Part shown: positions 1 through 9,335 of the stretch, in pieces | Layout of the letters: each line of letters begins with the position of its first letter | Position numbering within the stretch: the first letter of the stretch is position 1 | Source: Poritiphilus flavus | GTDB taxonomy: Bacteria > Bacteroidota > Bacteroidia > Flavobacteriales > Flavobacteriaceae | DNA length: 64,000 nucleotides | Direction: 5' to 3' | Assembly: GCF_009901585.1 (NCBI RefSeq) | Contig: NZ_WXYO01000001.1 | Location: 186,001 to 250,000, forward strand | The notes under the pieces: model-generated | Database searches by the model: none | The model's input: the letters and a program-made list of their open reading frames with translations, nothing else | What the model was told of the DNA's origin: nothing | Position numbers and translations under genes: made by a program

Positions 1-277
1 CGCCTTTTCTAACTCCGCCTAACAGGTGGTGCTTAAGAAGTACTCCCTTGTAAGATAGGATCCTACGTGCAGTATCTGAAGGTTGAGCCCCGTTCTGTAA
101 CCACTTTACGGAGTTATCAACATTAATTTCAATGGTGGCTGGATTGGTGTTTGGGTTGTAAATTCCTAGTTTTTCAAGGAATTTTCCATCTCTCTTTGCG
201 CGGGAGTCCGCTGCTACTACCCAATAAAACGGTTTACCTTTTTTACCGTGTCTCTGTAATCTTATTCTAACTGGCAT
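1..277 (-). CDS. rpsP: 30S ribosomal protein bS16, 3' end cut by window edge
   Basis: The protein reads leftwards from an ATG at 277 and begins [20 protein letters not shown], the highly conserved start of ribosomal protein bS16, an assembly and structural protein of the 30S subunit. About 92 codons are visible; the reading frame stays open to the window edge, so the C-terminus is missing. Flavobacterial bS16 usually carries a long C-terminal extension, which would lie outside the window. The start is supported by a consensus promoter about 65 bases upstream. The gene is divergent from dnaE. Confidence 0.97.
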   Translation of the reverse strand, partial: MPVRIRLQRHGKKGKPFYWVVAADSRAKRDGKFLEKLGIYNPNTNPATIEINVDNSVKWLQNGAQPSDTARRILSYKGVLLKHHLLGGVRKG

Positions 278-341
278 ATCACATTAATTTTGTAGGGTGC
301 CCGACCCTCGGTTATTAATACTTTTCCCTTAAAAAGGGCTG

Positions 342-371
342 CAAATATACCGCTATTTCTATAAATACCAA
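342..371 (-). promoter_or_regulatory. Bacteroidota-type promoter of rpsP
   Basis: On the minus strand TTG (371-369), a 19-base spacer and TATATTTG (349-342) give an exact match to the Bacteroidota primary-sigma consensus TTG-N19-TAnnTTTG. It points towards rpsP. The remaining gap to dnaE (372-550) shows no equally good promoter for dnaE. Confidence 0.8.
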
Positions 372-550
372 TACAATAAAGAAAATAATCGCACTTTTAA
401 TAGCGCGTTGATAAATCCTGATAACTCCACTTTTGAAGACTGGTCCATTTCCATATTTTTATAGCCTGGAACATGCTGGTGAAAAATGTGGATATTAGAT
501 TCTTCGGCAGGCAGAACTCAAAACTAAACTTTCGCAATTAAAGACTTTTT

Positions 551-3500
551 ATGTATCTGATATTCGATACGGAAACTACAGGACTTCCCAAACGATGGGA
601 CGCACCTATCAGTGATACGGACAACTGGCCCAGATGTATACAGATCGCCTGGCAACTGCATGACGAGCTTGGGAATCTTCTGGACCACCAGGATTACCTG
701 GTAAAGCCGGAGGGCTTCAATATTCCGTACGACGCTGAAAAGATACACGGGATCTCCACTGAACTAGCGGAAGAACAAGGCATTCCACTTGAAACTGCCC
801 TGGAACGGTTTCAGGAAGCCCTGGATCAAAGTCAGTTTATCGTCGGGCAGAACGTAGGCTTTGATGTCAACATTATGGGTGCTGAGTTCTTCAGGCTTGG
901 GATCGAAAACCAGCTGCAGGAACTTCCCGTTCTGGATACCTGCACAGAGGAAACTGCCCTGCTTTGTAAGATCCCGGGAGGCAGAGGGGGAAAGTTTAAG
1001 CTACCTACCCTGACCGAACTTCACGAATACCTTTTTGAGGAGCCTTTTGCAGAGGCCCATAATGCTTCGGCGGATGTAGAGGCTACCACCCGCTGTTTCC
1101 TGGAATTATTGAGAAGAAAGGAATTCAGTCTGGAACAGTTGAAGGCTTCAACCGACTATTTTGAGCGTTTTACTGATGCCAATCCGGGGACGATCGCTCC
1201 GGTTGGACTGAAACACATCAACCTTAAAGAGGCTTCCAGAAAGATTGCCGAAAAGCTGGAGCAGCAGACCACAACGGTCATCTCTTCGGACGAGATCAAC
1301 GCCAATGTGGCATCCCTTAAGGACGCTCCTTTTGCGCATTTGCACAACCACTCCCAGTTTTCCGTATTGCAATCTACGATTCGAATCAAGGATTTGGTGC
1401 AGGCCGCAGCTGATCACGGTATGCCGGCCGTAGCCCTGACGGACCACGCCAATATGATGGGCGCTTTTCACTTTGTACGAGAAGTTAAGGCTCATAATGC
1501 CAAAGTAAAGGAGCAAAAAGAGACCACCGAGGAAGGCGAAGAGCAAACTGAACTACGGGAAATAAAGCCTATTCTGGGTTGTGAGTTCTTTGTCTGTGAA
1601 GATCATGCGAATAAAAACGTCAAAGATTACGGCCACCAGATCGTGATGCTGGCCAAAAACAAAAACGGTTACCACAACCTGGCCAAGATGTCCTCCCTGG
1701 CCTATACGGACGGCTTTTACTATGTGCCGAGGATTGACAAGCAGATCGTGGAGCAATTCAAGGACGACATTATTGTGCTCAGCGGGAATCTCTACGGAGA
1801 GGTTCCTTATAAGATATTGAACCAGGGTGAACGGCAGGCAGAGGAGGCCCTTTTGTGGTGGAAAGAGATCTTTAAGGACGATTTCTATATAGAAGTCATG
1901 CGGCACGGACAGGAAGACGAAGACCGGGCCAACCTGGGATTGATTGCCATGGCTAAAAAGCACGGTGTAAAACTGGTAGCCACCAATAACTCTTACTACT
2001 GCGCTAAGGAAGATGCCGATGCTCATGACATTCTACTTTGTGTAAAAGAGGGCGAAAAGCAGGCCACCCCTATTGGCAAGGGCCGGGGATACCGCTTTGG
2101 TTTGCCCAACCAGGAATACTACTTTAAGTCGGCCGACGAAATGAAGGCCCTTTTCAAAGATATCCCCGAATCCATTCTGAATATACAGGAGATCATGGAT
2201 AAGGTCACCCCTTTTGACCTGGCGCGGGATGTACTACTTCCAAAATTTGAGATCCCTGCGGAGTTTATAGTTGAAGAAGATGAGAAGGACGGAGGGAAAA
2301 GAGGAGAAAACGCCTATTTGAAACATATCACTTTCCAGGGCGCTAAAAAGCGCTATGGTGAGATAACGGAGGAAATTGAAGAGCGGCTGGATTTTGAACT
2401 TACTACCATCGCGAATTCCGGTTATCCGGGTTACTTCCTGATCGTTGAAGACTTTATTCGAGAGGCCAGGAATATGGGAGTTTCAGTAGGCCCTGGTCGG
2501 GGTTCTGCCGCGGGATCTGTGGTTGCCTATTGCCTGGGAATCACCAATATAGATCCCTTAAAGTACGACCTGCTTTTTGAGCGCTTCCTGAATCCGGACA
2601 GGGTAAGTATGCCGGATATTGATATTGATTTTGACGATGAAGGCCGTGGAAAGGTGATGGACTATGTGATTGAAAAATACGGAGCCAACCAGGTAGCCCA
2701 GATCATTACTTATGGTACTATGGCGGCTAAATCTTCCATCCGCGATACGGCACGGGTGTTAGACCTGCCGCTGAACGACGCGGACCGGATCGCGAAGCTT
2801 ATCCCAACCATGTCTAAACTAGGGAAGATCTTTGGAGTTCCTGAAGCAGAGCTGAAAAAGCGCTTCCGTTCAGACGATATGGCCAAGGTGAATGAGTTAT
2901 TGAATATTTCCGAGGGGGACGATCTGGAGGCCCAGACCGTCAATATGGCCAGGGTACTGGAAGGATCCCTCAGGAATACGGGTATACACGCCTGTGGGGT
3001 GATCATCACTCCGGATGATATCACCAATTTTGTGCCGGTTGCCACAGCTAAGGATTCTGATCTCTATGTGACACAGTTTGACAACTCCGTGGTGGAAAGC
3101 GCTGGGCTGTTGAAAATGGATTTCCTCGGTCTTAAGACATTAACCCTTATCAAGGACACCGTCAAGATCGTAAAAGCCAAACACGGCATTGAATTGATAC
3201 CGGATGATTTCCCCCTGGACGACGAGAAGACCTACGAGCTGTTCCAGAGAGGCGATACGGTTGGGATCTTCCAGTACGAATCCGTGGGTATGCAGAAGCA
3301 TTTGAAGGATCTGAAACCCTCTGTTTTTGACGACCTCATCGCCATGAACGCCCTGTACCGGCCTGGACCTATGGAATACATCCCGAGTTTTATTGCCAGG
3401 AAACATGGGCGGGAAGAGATCACTTATGATCTTCCTGAAATGGAAGAATACCTTAAAGAGACCTATGGGATCACGGTGTATCAGGAGCAGGTGATGTTGT

Positions 3501-4936
3501 TATCTCAAAAACTGGCAGGCTTTTCCAAGGGTGAAGCCGACGTTCTGCGGAAGGCCATGGGTAAAAAGATCTTTGCCCTGCTGCAAAAACTACAACCCCA
3601 ATTCCTGGATGGAGGGGAAAAGAACGGCCACCCAAGAGAAGTGCTGGAGAAGATATGGAAAGACTGGGAGGCCTTTGCGTCCTACGCATTTAATAAAAGT
3701 CACTCTACCTGTTACGCTTACATCGCCTACCAGACGGCTTACCTGAAGGCGCACTACCCTGCCGAATATATGGCGGCTGTGCTCTCTAACAATATGAACG
3801 ATATTAAGCAGGTGACCTTCTTTATGGAAGAGTGTAAGCGGATGGGACTGGAAGTTCTTGGCCCGGATGTGAATGAATCTTATTACAAGTTCGCAGTAAA
3901 CAAAGACAATGCGATCCGCTTTGGGATGGGTGCTGTTAAAGGAGTTGGTAAATCTGCGGTAGACACCATTGTGGGAGACCGGAAAGAGAACGGCCCTTAC
4001 CGCTCTGTTTTTGACCTGGCCAAACGGGTAGACCTGAGAGCTGCAAACAAAAAATCATTTGAGAACCTTGCCCTGGCCGGTGGTTTTGATTCCTTCGGAG
4101 GTACCCATAGGGCGCAGTATTTTCACAAGGAAAATGACGATATCACTTTTCTGGAAAAGGTGATTAAATACGGGGCGAAGTACCAGGAGAACGAAAATTC
4201 CTCCCAGGTGAGTCTTTTTGGCGAAGCCAGCGAAGTACAGATCCCGGAACCCACCGTACCACCATGCGAAGAATGGGGTACTATGGAAAAACTTAGAAGG
4301 GAAAAGGAAGTGGTTGGTATATATATCTCCGGGCATCCGCTGGATGACTTTAAGACGGAGATCAATGCCTTTAGCAATGCGGACGTATCTTTCTTTAGTG
4401 ATCTGGAGAACTATGTAAACCGGGAACTTTCGTTTACCGGCGTAATCACGGATGTACAGCATCGCACCTCCAAAAATGGAAAAGGTTGGGCCTTGTTTAC
4501 CCTGGAGGACTATACCGAATCTCATGAATTCCGCATTTTCGGGGAGGAATATCTGAAATTCCGGCATTTTTTAATGATCAACTCCTTTGTGTTTATCAAA
4601 GTATACGTCAGGGATGGCTGGGTGAACCGGGATACCGGTAAAAAGGGAGATCCGAGGCTGCAATACAATCATTTTATGCTGTTGCAGGATGTAATGGAGA
4701 CCTTTGCCAAAAAGCTGACCATAAAGCTGGATATCGCCCGATTGCAGGAAAAACGAATCAAAGATCTGAAAGACACATTGAGAGCCCATAAAGGCAAGCA
4801 TTCTTTGAATTTTGTGGTCTACGAAATGGAGGAGGAGATCAAGGTAAGCCTGTCCAGCAGGAAACAAAAAGTACAGATCAGCAGTGAACTGCTGTCGACA
4901 TTGCAGGAGCAGGATGTGCATTATAAATTGAATTAA
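551..4936 (+). CDS. dnaE: DNA polymerase III alpha subunit with fused N-terminal 3'-5' exonuclease
   Basis: This is the replicative polymerase subunit, 1461 residues. Residues 1 to about 180 form a DEDD-type proofreading exonuclease domain (FDTETTGLP with D6 and E8; a later HNASADVEATT box). A PHP domain starts near residue 262 (FAHLHNHSQFSVL, VALTDHANM). The polymerase core has SVGPGRGSAAGS and the catalytic aspartate motif PDIDIDF at residues 688-694. A C-terminal OB-fold follows (LSFTGVITDVQHRTSKNGK). The exonuclease-polymerase fusion is usual in Flavobacteria, where a separate DnaQ is not needed for this role. It stands alone in transcription, divergent from rpsP, with trxA 147 bases downstream. 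Confidence 0.97.
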   Translation: MYLIFDTETTGLPKRWDAPISDTDNWPRCIQIAWQLHDELGNLLDHQDYLVKPEGFNIPYDAEKIHGISTELAEEQGIPLETALERFQEALDQSQFIVGQNVGFDVNIMGAEFFRLGIENQLQELPVLDTCTEETALLCKIPGGRGGKFKLPTLTELHEYLFEEPFAEAHNASADVEATTRCFLELLRRKEFSLEQLKASTDYFERFTDANPGTIAPVGLKHINLKEASRKIAEKLEQQTTTVISSDEINANVASLKDAPFAHLHNHSQFSVLQSTIRIKDLVQAAADHGMPAVALTDHANMMGAFHFVREVKAHNAKVKEQKETTEEGEEQTELREIKPILGCEFFVCEDHANKNVKDYGHQIVMLAKNKNGYHNLAKMSSLAYTDGFYYVPRIDKQIVEQFKDDIIVLSGNLYGEVPYKILNQGERQAEEALLWWKEIFKDDFYIEVMRHGQEDEDRANLGLIAMAKKHGVKLVATNNSYYCAKEDADAHDILLCVKEGEKQATPIGKGRGYRFGLPNQEYYFKSADEMKALFKDIPESILNIQEIMDKVTPFDLARDVLLPKFEIPAEFIVEEDEKDGGKRGENAYLKHITFQGAKKRYGEITEEIEERLDFELTTIANSGYPGYFLIVEDFIREARNMGVSVGPGRGSAAGSVVAYCLGITNIDPLKYDLLFERFLNPDRVSMPDIDIDFDDEGRGKVMDYVIEKYGANQVAQIITYGTMAAKSSIRDTARVLDLPLNDADRIAKLIPTMSKLGKIFGVPEAELKKRFRSDDMAKVNELLNISEGDDLEAQTVNMARVLEGSLRNTGIHACGVIITPDDITNFVPVATAKDSDLYVTQFDNSVVESAGLLKMDFLGLKTLTLIKDTVKIVKAKHGIELIPDDFPLDDEKTYELFQRGDTVGIFQYESVGMQKHLKDLKPSVFDDLIAMNALYRPGPMEYIPSFIARKHGREEITYDLPEMEEYLKETYGITVYQEQVMLLSQKLAGFSKGEADVLRKAMGKKIFALLQKLQPQFLDGGEKNGHPREVLEKIWKDWEAFASYAFNKSHSTCYAYIAYQTAYLKAHYPAEYMAAVLSNNMNDIKQVTFFMEECKRMGLEVLGPDVNESYYKFAVNKDNAIRFGMGAVKGVGKSAVDTIVGDRKENGPYRSVFDLAKRVDLRAANKKSFENLALAGGFDSFGGTHRAQYFHKENDDITFLEKVIKYGAKYQENENSSQVSLFGEASEVQIPEPTVPPCEEWGTMEKLRREKEVVGIYISGHPLDDFKTEINAFSNADVSFFSDLENYVNRELSFTGVITDVQHRTSKNGKGWALFTLEDYTESHEFRIFGEEYLKFRHFLMINSFVFIKVYVRDGWVNRDTGKKGDPRLQYNHFMLLQDVMETFAKKLTIKLDIARLQEKRIKDLKDTLRAHKGKHSLNFVVYEMEEEIKVSLSSRKQKVQISSELLSTLQEQDVHYKLN

Positions 4937-5053
4937 AAACAGCGCTTTGCCCATAACCACGGCGGTCAGGGGCTTTCAGACCCATAAATTCCGTCAATAT
5001 AGCGATAGGCAAAACGAATCTTAGGGTTGTAAGTAAACAGACCATAATTTGAC

Positions 5054-5061
5054 TAACTTTG
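5054..5061 (+). promoter_or_regulatory. -7 element of the trxA promoter
   Basis: TAACTTTG matches the Bacteroidota -7 consensus TAnnTTTG and lies 22 bases before the trxA ATG, implying a very short leader. The closest well-placed TTG (5027-5029) gives a 24-base spacer, longer than usual, so the -33 part is uncertain. Confidence 0.6.
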
Positions 5062-5083
5062 CGTAATTATAAAAACAGATAAC

Positions 5084-5401
5084 ATGGCACTAGAGATAAC
5101 CGATGCTACTTTTGACGAAGTAGTACTTAAAAGTGATAAACCTGTAGTAGTAGACTTTTGGGCAGCATGGTGCGGTCCCTGTAGGATGGTTGGCCCGATC
5201 ATTGACGAGGTAAGCCAGGAATACGAAGGCAAAGCAGTAGTTGGAAAGGTTGATGTTGATGCGAACCAGGAATTTGCCGCTAAGTATGGAGTAAGGAACA
5301 TTCCTACCGTTCTGGTATTCAAGGATGGTGAGATCGTTAACCGTCAGGTTGGGGTTTCTCCAAAGAAAGTATACACAGACGCTATTGAAGCGGTACTTTA
5401 A
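5084..5401 (+). CDS. trxA: Thioredoxin
   Basis: A 105-residue cytoplasmic thioredoxin, the normal family length. The redox active site WCGPC is at residues 29-33, preceded by the canonical strand VVVDFWA, and the cis-proline loop appears as RNIPTVLVF. It reduces protein disulfides using electrons from thioredoxin reductase. It has its own promoter element upstream and an intrinsic terminator just downstream, so it is probably monocistronic. Confidence 0.96.
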   Translation: MALEITDATFDEVVLKSDKPVVVDFWAAWCGPCRMVGPIIDEVSQEYEGKAVVGKVDVDANQEFAAKYGVRNIPTVLVFKDGEIVNRQVGVSPKKVYTDAIEAVL

Positions 5402-5423
5402 TTAGAAAAGATTTCTCAGTTTT

Positions 5424-5455
5424 AAAAAAGGTTTGGCAAATGCCAAGCCTTTTTT
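5424..5455 (+). terminator. Intrinsic terminator of trxA
   Basis: A 14-base-pair stem (5424-5437 with 5442-5455, one G-T wobble) encloses an AAAT loop; the right arm ends in six T. It closes trxA and lies immediately before the next gene, which rules out start codons inside it. Confidence 0.85.
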
Positions 5456-5471
5456 CGTTTATATTCGTCCT

Positions 5472-6401
5472 GTGGATCTACAATCCGAATTACATAAGGC
5501 CTCATTGTTTCAAAACCTGGAGTTATTGGCAAACCAGGTGGTGGAAGGCTTTATCAGTGGGATACACAAGAGTCCCTTTCACGGTTTCTCTGCAGAATTT
5601 GCCGAGCACAAGATTTACAACACCGGGGAGAGCACCAAACACATAGACTGGAAGCTCTTTGCCAAGACAGACAAGCTGTACACCAAGCGGTACGAAGAGG
5701 AGACCAATCTCCGCTGCCATATGATTCTGGACAATTCTGCCTCCATGTATTATCCTGAAGTGGGACAGTTGAGCATAGACAACCTCAACAAGATCGGCTT
5801 CGGGGTCCTGGCTATTGCGGCCTTGATGAATATACTGAAGAAGCAGCGGGACGCGGTGGGATTGAGCGTATTTTCGGATAATTATAGTTTCTATACACCT
5901 GAAAAAGGGAGCGAAAGGCACCATCAGATGTTGTTGTCCAAGCTGAACGAGATCTCTAAAAACACTAGTCCAGCCAAGGAGACCCGCACCTATACCTATT
6001 TGCATCAGATCGCGGAAAAGATAAAGCGCAGAAGCCTTATCATACTGTTTACCGATATGTTCCAGGCCACTATGGACGATAAAGAACTCTTCAACGCTTT
6101 ACGGCATTTGAAGTATAACAAACATGAGGTGGTTTTGTTCCATTTGCTGGATAACAAAACCGAGGTTGACTTTGATTTTGAGAACGTGCCCAAGCGTTTT
6201 GTAGACGTAGAGACCGGCGAACATATTGATCTCTATGCAGATACCATTAAGGATGCCTACAAGGAAACCCTGGAAGAATCTATAAAAAGACTACAACTGC
6301 AGTGTGCTCAATACAAGATCAAATATGTGGGGGTAGACATTGGGCAATCCTTTGCTAAGGTCTTGAACACCTTTATGATTGAGCGGCAGAAATTTGTTTA
6401 G
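5472..6401 (+). CDS. DUF58 domain protein
   Basis: A 309-residue protein of the DUF58 family, which is von Willebrand A-like and usually paired with MoxR-type ATPases. Visible family features are the FSGIH..FHGFSAEFAEHKIYNTGES segment, the IDWKLFAKTDKLYTKRYEEE box and a MIDAS-like DNSASM motif. GTG at 5472 is chosen as the start: the frame extends upstream to a TTG at 5433, but that codon lies inside the trxA terminator, and family members begin near the VDLQSELHKAS sequence. No MoxR gene is adjacent here, which is unusual. The molecular role is unknown; a cytoplasmic protein with no membrane segment. Confidence 0.88.
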   Translation: MDLQSELHKASLFQNLELLANQVVEGFISGIHKSPFHGFSAEFAEHKIYNTGESTKHIDWKLFAKTDKLYTKRYEEETNLRCHMILDNSASMYYPEVGQLSIDNLNKIGFGVLAIAALMNILKKQRDAVGLSVFSDNYSFYTPEKGSERHHQMLLSKLNEISKNTSPAKETRTYTYLHQIAEKIKRRSLIILFTDMFQATMDDKELFNALRHLKYNKHEVVLFHLLDNKTEVDFDFENVPKRFVDVETGEHIDLYADTIKDAYKETLEESIKRLQLQCAQYKIKYVGVDIGQSFAKVLNTFMIERQKFV

Positions 6402-6428
6402 ACCGCTTTGCATTTTTAAAAATTTTGT

Positions 6429-6458
6429 TTGCGGAATTCATTTAGCGGCGTATATTTG
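6429..6458 (+). promoter_or_regulatory. Promoter of tRNA-Asp
   Basis: TTG (6429-6431), a 19-base spacer and TATATTTG (6451-6458) match the Bacteroidota consensus exactly and repeat the arrangement seen before rpsP. The tRNA begins about 77 bases downstream. Confidence 0.75.
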
Positions 6459-6534
6459 CACACGCTTTATAAAAGCAACTGTAGCATGGTTTGAATCTGA
6501 CTGTTGTCAGAGTCTGTTCACAGATAAAATCATT

Positions 6535-6608
6535 GGTCTGGTAGTTCAGTTGGTTAGAATACCTGCCTGTCACGCAGGGGGTCGCGGGTTCGAGTCCCGT
6601 CCAGACCG
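6535..6608 (+). tRNA. tRNA-Asp (anticodon GTC)
   Basis: The acceptor stem pairs GGTCTGG (6535-6541) with CCAGACC (6601-6607), with G6608 as discriminator. The anticodon loop is CTGTCAC (GTC, Asp), closed by CCTGC/GCAGG, and the T arm has GGGTTCGAGTCCC. The 3' CCA is not encoded. The length of 74 bases is normal. Confidence 0.97.
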
Positions 6609-6617
6609 CAATGAAGT

Positions 6618-6650
6618 AAAACCCTTCACATGTAATGTGGAGGGTTTTTT
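6618..6650 (+). terminator. Terminator of tRNA-Asp
   Basis: A 14-base-pair stem (6618-6631 with 6635-6648, one wobble) around a GTA loop ends in a T run. It starts nine bases after the tRNA. Confidence 0.8.
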
Positions 6651-6684
6651 CATTTTGAAGCATTTGAGCGTGCTCGGAAGTGTA

Positions 6685-6888
6685 GAGAAATGAAAAAAAC
6701 ATTGACGGCAAAGCCGTCGAAGGGTTTACTTCATTGCTGGGCCCACCCTTGTGGCCGCTTCCGAACCATAGGTGAGGAAGCAATCCCATCCAAACCATTA
6801 TTAAGCACTCGAGCTTGCTCAGAAGTGCGGAGAAATGAAAAAAACATTGACGGCATAGCCGTCGAAGGGTTTACTTCATTGCTGGGCC
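6685..6888 (+). repeat. Direct repeat pair derived from the tRNA-Asp 3' flank
   Basis: A 59-base unit (6685-6743) recurs at 6830-6888 with few changes, 145 bases apart. Each unit contains the perfect hairpin GACGGC-GCCGTC. Each also contains GAAGGGTTTACTTCATTG (6719-6736 and 6865-6882), which is the reverse complement, with one base difference, of the segment just after tRNA-Asp (6609-6627). The tRNA flank has therefore been copied twice in inverted orientation. No gene is seen here. Confidence 0.7.
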
Positions 6889-6960
6889 ACCCCTTTGGGC
6901 CCATTTCGAGCATAGCGAGAAATGAATCCCGTCAAGGCAGATACTGATTAGGACGAGTGA

Positions 6961-7111
6961 TTTTGTTTTTACCTTGTTCATTTTGTCTTGATACAAATGC
7001 GAAGCATTCAGGAATACCGTATTATTAAATAGACAAGCGATGAGTAAAAGAACCAACCCGCCCGTACCGAACGGCACCTGCCCGAATGGCAAGGCGGGCG
7101 TTCGGGCCGGA
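6961..7111 (+). repeat. Interspersed repeat family E, copy 1
   Basis: About 150 bases nearly identical to 22196-22346. Shared landmarks are TGTCTTGATACAAATGCGAAG, the run ACCGTATTATTAAATAGACAAG, ATGAGTAAAAGAACC and a GC-rich arm CCCGCCCGTACCGAACGG facing a GGCGGGCGTTCGGGC arm. The GC-rich arms can pair. No start and stop pattern typical of a gene is conserved between the copies. Confidence 0.75.
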
Positions 7112-7233
7112 ATTCAAGAAGGTTTTAAATGAAATTTTTGCCGTTGGCAAAACCACGGCTGCTGCTATCGCTGCATGCTCTCTTCCGCCTTGTCAGGTTT
7201 CCATTAAAATTGACCTTCCAAAACCCAACGGCG

Positions 7234-7484
7234 GAACGCACTTCCGCTGGCAGCATCGCTATTTCTGAAAAACCTTCATTCTTTAACTTTTTGTCTAATT
7301 GAGGGGCCTCCTTCTCCGAAGTATAGGCGAAGAAAGCTTCGACTGGTAACCTCCAGGTACAAAGGCTGGAGGGAGAAGTTTCTGAGCTGGTTTTGCTTGC
7401 CCGACCGAAAGAAGGGCAATGCAAAAATACATACGGAGAAGGTGTCCTTTTTGAATTCCTTTTTGGACAAGCAAAAAGGAATAG
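7234..7484 (+). repeat. Structured intergenic element, body type A, copy A1
   Basis: The element starts with the shared leader (GCACTTCCGCTGGCAGCATCG). The body is closed by CTTCTCCG (7311-7318) with CGGAGAAG (7434-7441). Inside are three hairpins: CGAAG/CTTCG (7328-7341), CCTCCAG/CTGGAGG (7350-7372) and TTTTGC/GCAAAA (7391-7426). A terminal hairpin TTCCTTTTTG/CAAAAAGGAA (7456-7481) follows. Other copies keep these pairings with different bases. The rest of the gap (7485-7788) holds a copy of an AT-rich motif (7557-7600) and a short GATTGCAAATC hairpin, and no gene. Confidence 0.8.
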
Positions 7485-7788
7485 GACATAAAATAGAAAG
7501 TCTATACACAAGATTATTACTTGCACAGATTGCAAATCCGCGCGAACTTGGTAGCTAGGTTTTCTAGTCAAAATCACTTAGAACTTAAAACCTAAAACGA
7601 TCCAAGCTCACCTAAACACCCAAACTTAAATCTTCTATACGCCTCCAATAGAATATCTGTCCTTAAAATCAAACCGGAGTGCATTAGCGTTATTTATTGC
7701 AGTATTACATGGAAAGATTAAATGTTAAATATTTGTAGGAATAAAGCTACATTTATTAACTTAGAAAGGAACATAAAACCTATTAAAA

Positions 7789-8541
7789 ATGAAAAATTCC
7801 AAATTGTATTACCTGATTTTTACGCTAGTTTTTCTAGGCGCTTGTACTACAGACCCCGACGTTAATGAAGACGCCTCCATTACCGATGAAAGTCTGACTG
7901 TCGTTTCTGCACGTGGTGTTACTTGTGATAATGCGCTGAATGGACCTTCTTCGGTTCAGGCAAACTCTACAAGATCGTATTCGGTTACTCCCATATCCCC
8001 TACAACCAACCCTTCTTCAATCCAATGGTCCACCGACACACCTACTATGACCATTGCATCTGGTCAGGGGACAACTAATGTAAGTGTAAGTTTTTCATCT
8101 TCGTTTAACGGAGGCAACTTAACAGTGTCAATCAATGGCGGTGTATGCCAGACCATTAAATATATTAGTAAAAATGGAATCTGTACTGATGACTGTGGGG
8201 ACAACTTCGGAGGTTCTTATGGGGTAACCAGTAGCTATTATATTTATCCTGCAGAGAGTTTTGATGTGAGTTGCGTTGCCAACGGAAATAATCTTAGGAT
8301 GTTTGTTAGTCCTGCTACCGTTCCGAATAGATTTACAATAAAAAACAGTAGCGGTAGTGTGGTTGCCAGTTCAGGTTGGATTGGCACCGCCAACTATCCA
8401 GGTCCCTGGGGATTCTCTCTTTCTTCTGGAGCCACCAATTTAAACTTTACAAAGACCAGCAATACGTATACCCTGACAGTGGAAACCGCCACACCTCCCA
8501 ATCAAACGGATTCCTGGAGTGCAAGCCTGACTTGTCAGTAA
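7789..8541 (+). CDS. Secreted lipoprotein of unknown function
   Basis: A 250-residue protein with a lipoprotein signal peptide (MKNSKLYYLIFTLVFLGAC, lipidation Cys at 19). Residues about 45-120 look like an immunoglobulin or PKD-like beta-sandwich (PSSVQANSTRSYSVTP ... GGVCQTIKY). The rest is Ser/Thr/Gly-rich with paired cysteines (CTDDCGDN, DVSC, SLTC) typical of extracytoplasmic beta proteins. I do not recognise the family. It is monocistronic: a long repeat-filled gap precedes it and a strong terminator follows. Confidence 0.8.
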   Translation: MKNSKLYYLIFTLVFLGACTTDPDVNEDASITDESLTVVSARGVTCDNALNGPSSVQANSTRSYSVTPISPTTNPSSIQWSTDTPTMTIASGQGTTNVSVSFSSSFNGGNLTVSINGGVCQTIKYISKNGICTDDCGDNFGGSYGVTSSYYIYPAESFDVSCVANGNNLRMFVSPATVPNRFTIKNSSGSVVASSGWIGTANYPGPWGFSLSSGATNLNFTKTSNTYTLTVETATPPNQTDSWSASLTCQ

Positions 8542-8634
8542 AGGTTGTACGTTATTTAAGGAGGGAAAACCCCATGCTCTTACCGGTTTGTAGCTGGTGA
8601 TTTTAAGTAAGAGAAAGGATAGTTCTTCACAAAG

Positions 8635-8663
8635 ACCACGGCATTAGTGCCGTGGTTTTTTTT
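8635..8663 (+). terminator. Intrinsic terminator
   Basis: ACCACGGCA (8635-8643), loop TTAG and TGCCGTGGT (8648-8656) form a perfect 9-base-pair stem followed by seven T. It ends the lipoprotein transcript. Confidence 0.9.
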
Positions 8664-9335
8664 ACACTTTGTAAATTGAAATTGGTCTTAAAAACGAATC
8701 CCCCAAAACAATTTTCTTATTTTACTAAATCAACACTTACAACAATGCCGGGCCACGGCTCATTTTGATAGATCCAATCTTTTCTTTCTGAGCCAAATCC
8801 AGTATCTAGCCCTACCGCTAATCCTAAGCCTAATTTATTTACTCCTATAATAAATATCGCCCCATAATTTAATCCAAAAACCTAAGTTCATCTCTTCAAG
8901 AGTTTAAGTTCAACTTTTTGAAATGTATAGAATTCTAAACGTCGAAGGTAAAGCGTTGAATTATAGGTGTTTAATGTTAAGTTTTAAATACTAAGTTTTC
9001 TAGTCAAAATCCTTAGTATTTCTCAGCCGACTTCAACAAACCATGTTCGGCAAAAGCTACTGTCCAATGATAAGAATATGAACATATCAAGCACCATCCC
9101 TACCAATACTACGCCCACTTGGGCAGTGCAAAACCAGAGTTTCCCAAACATATAAAATCCCCTCTGTAAATTGACAACTTAGATTTCCTAAAGCTGATAC
9201 AGCTATGCCATACTCCAAACTATTTGTAAGAAATGTCTTAATCTATACAAATATTTAACAATCCCTTACAAAAAGTTAAAATTCCTTATGTTTACGCCCA
9301 TTAACATTTTATTAACTACTAACATTTATTTTTTT
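8664..9335. other. Gene-free AT-rich spacer
   Basis: No coding region is supported. Around 8960-9020 there is a copy of an AT-rich 50-60 base motif (TTAAGTTTTAAAT then TTTTCTAGTCAAAATC) also present at 7557, 15545 and 16395. The remainder shows no recognisable structure; the stretch before 9336 probably holds the protease promoter. Confidence 0.5.

Noticed and set aside
5433-5471. TTG start for the DUF58 protein, 13 codons upstream of the chosen one
   Set aside because: It lies inside the trxA terminator stem and the added residues do not fit the family.
7086-7268. Open frame of 60 codons on the plus strand
   Set aside because: It overlaps repeat E and the leader of element A1; other copies of these repeats do not keep the frame.
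7125-7577. Minus-strand open frames of 60-150 codons in the A elements, with similar peptides at several loci
   Set aside because: Peptide similarity follows from repeat similarity. The frames differ in start and end between copies, and paired-base changes point to structure rather than coding.
6535-7788. A genomic island integrated at tRNA-Asp
   Set aside because: No integrase and no repeat of the tRNA 3' end itself in direct orientation downstream; only the flank is repeated, inverted.
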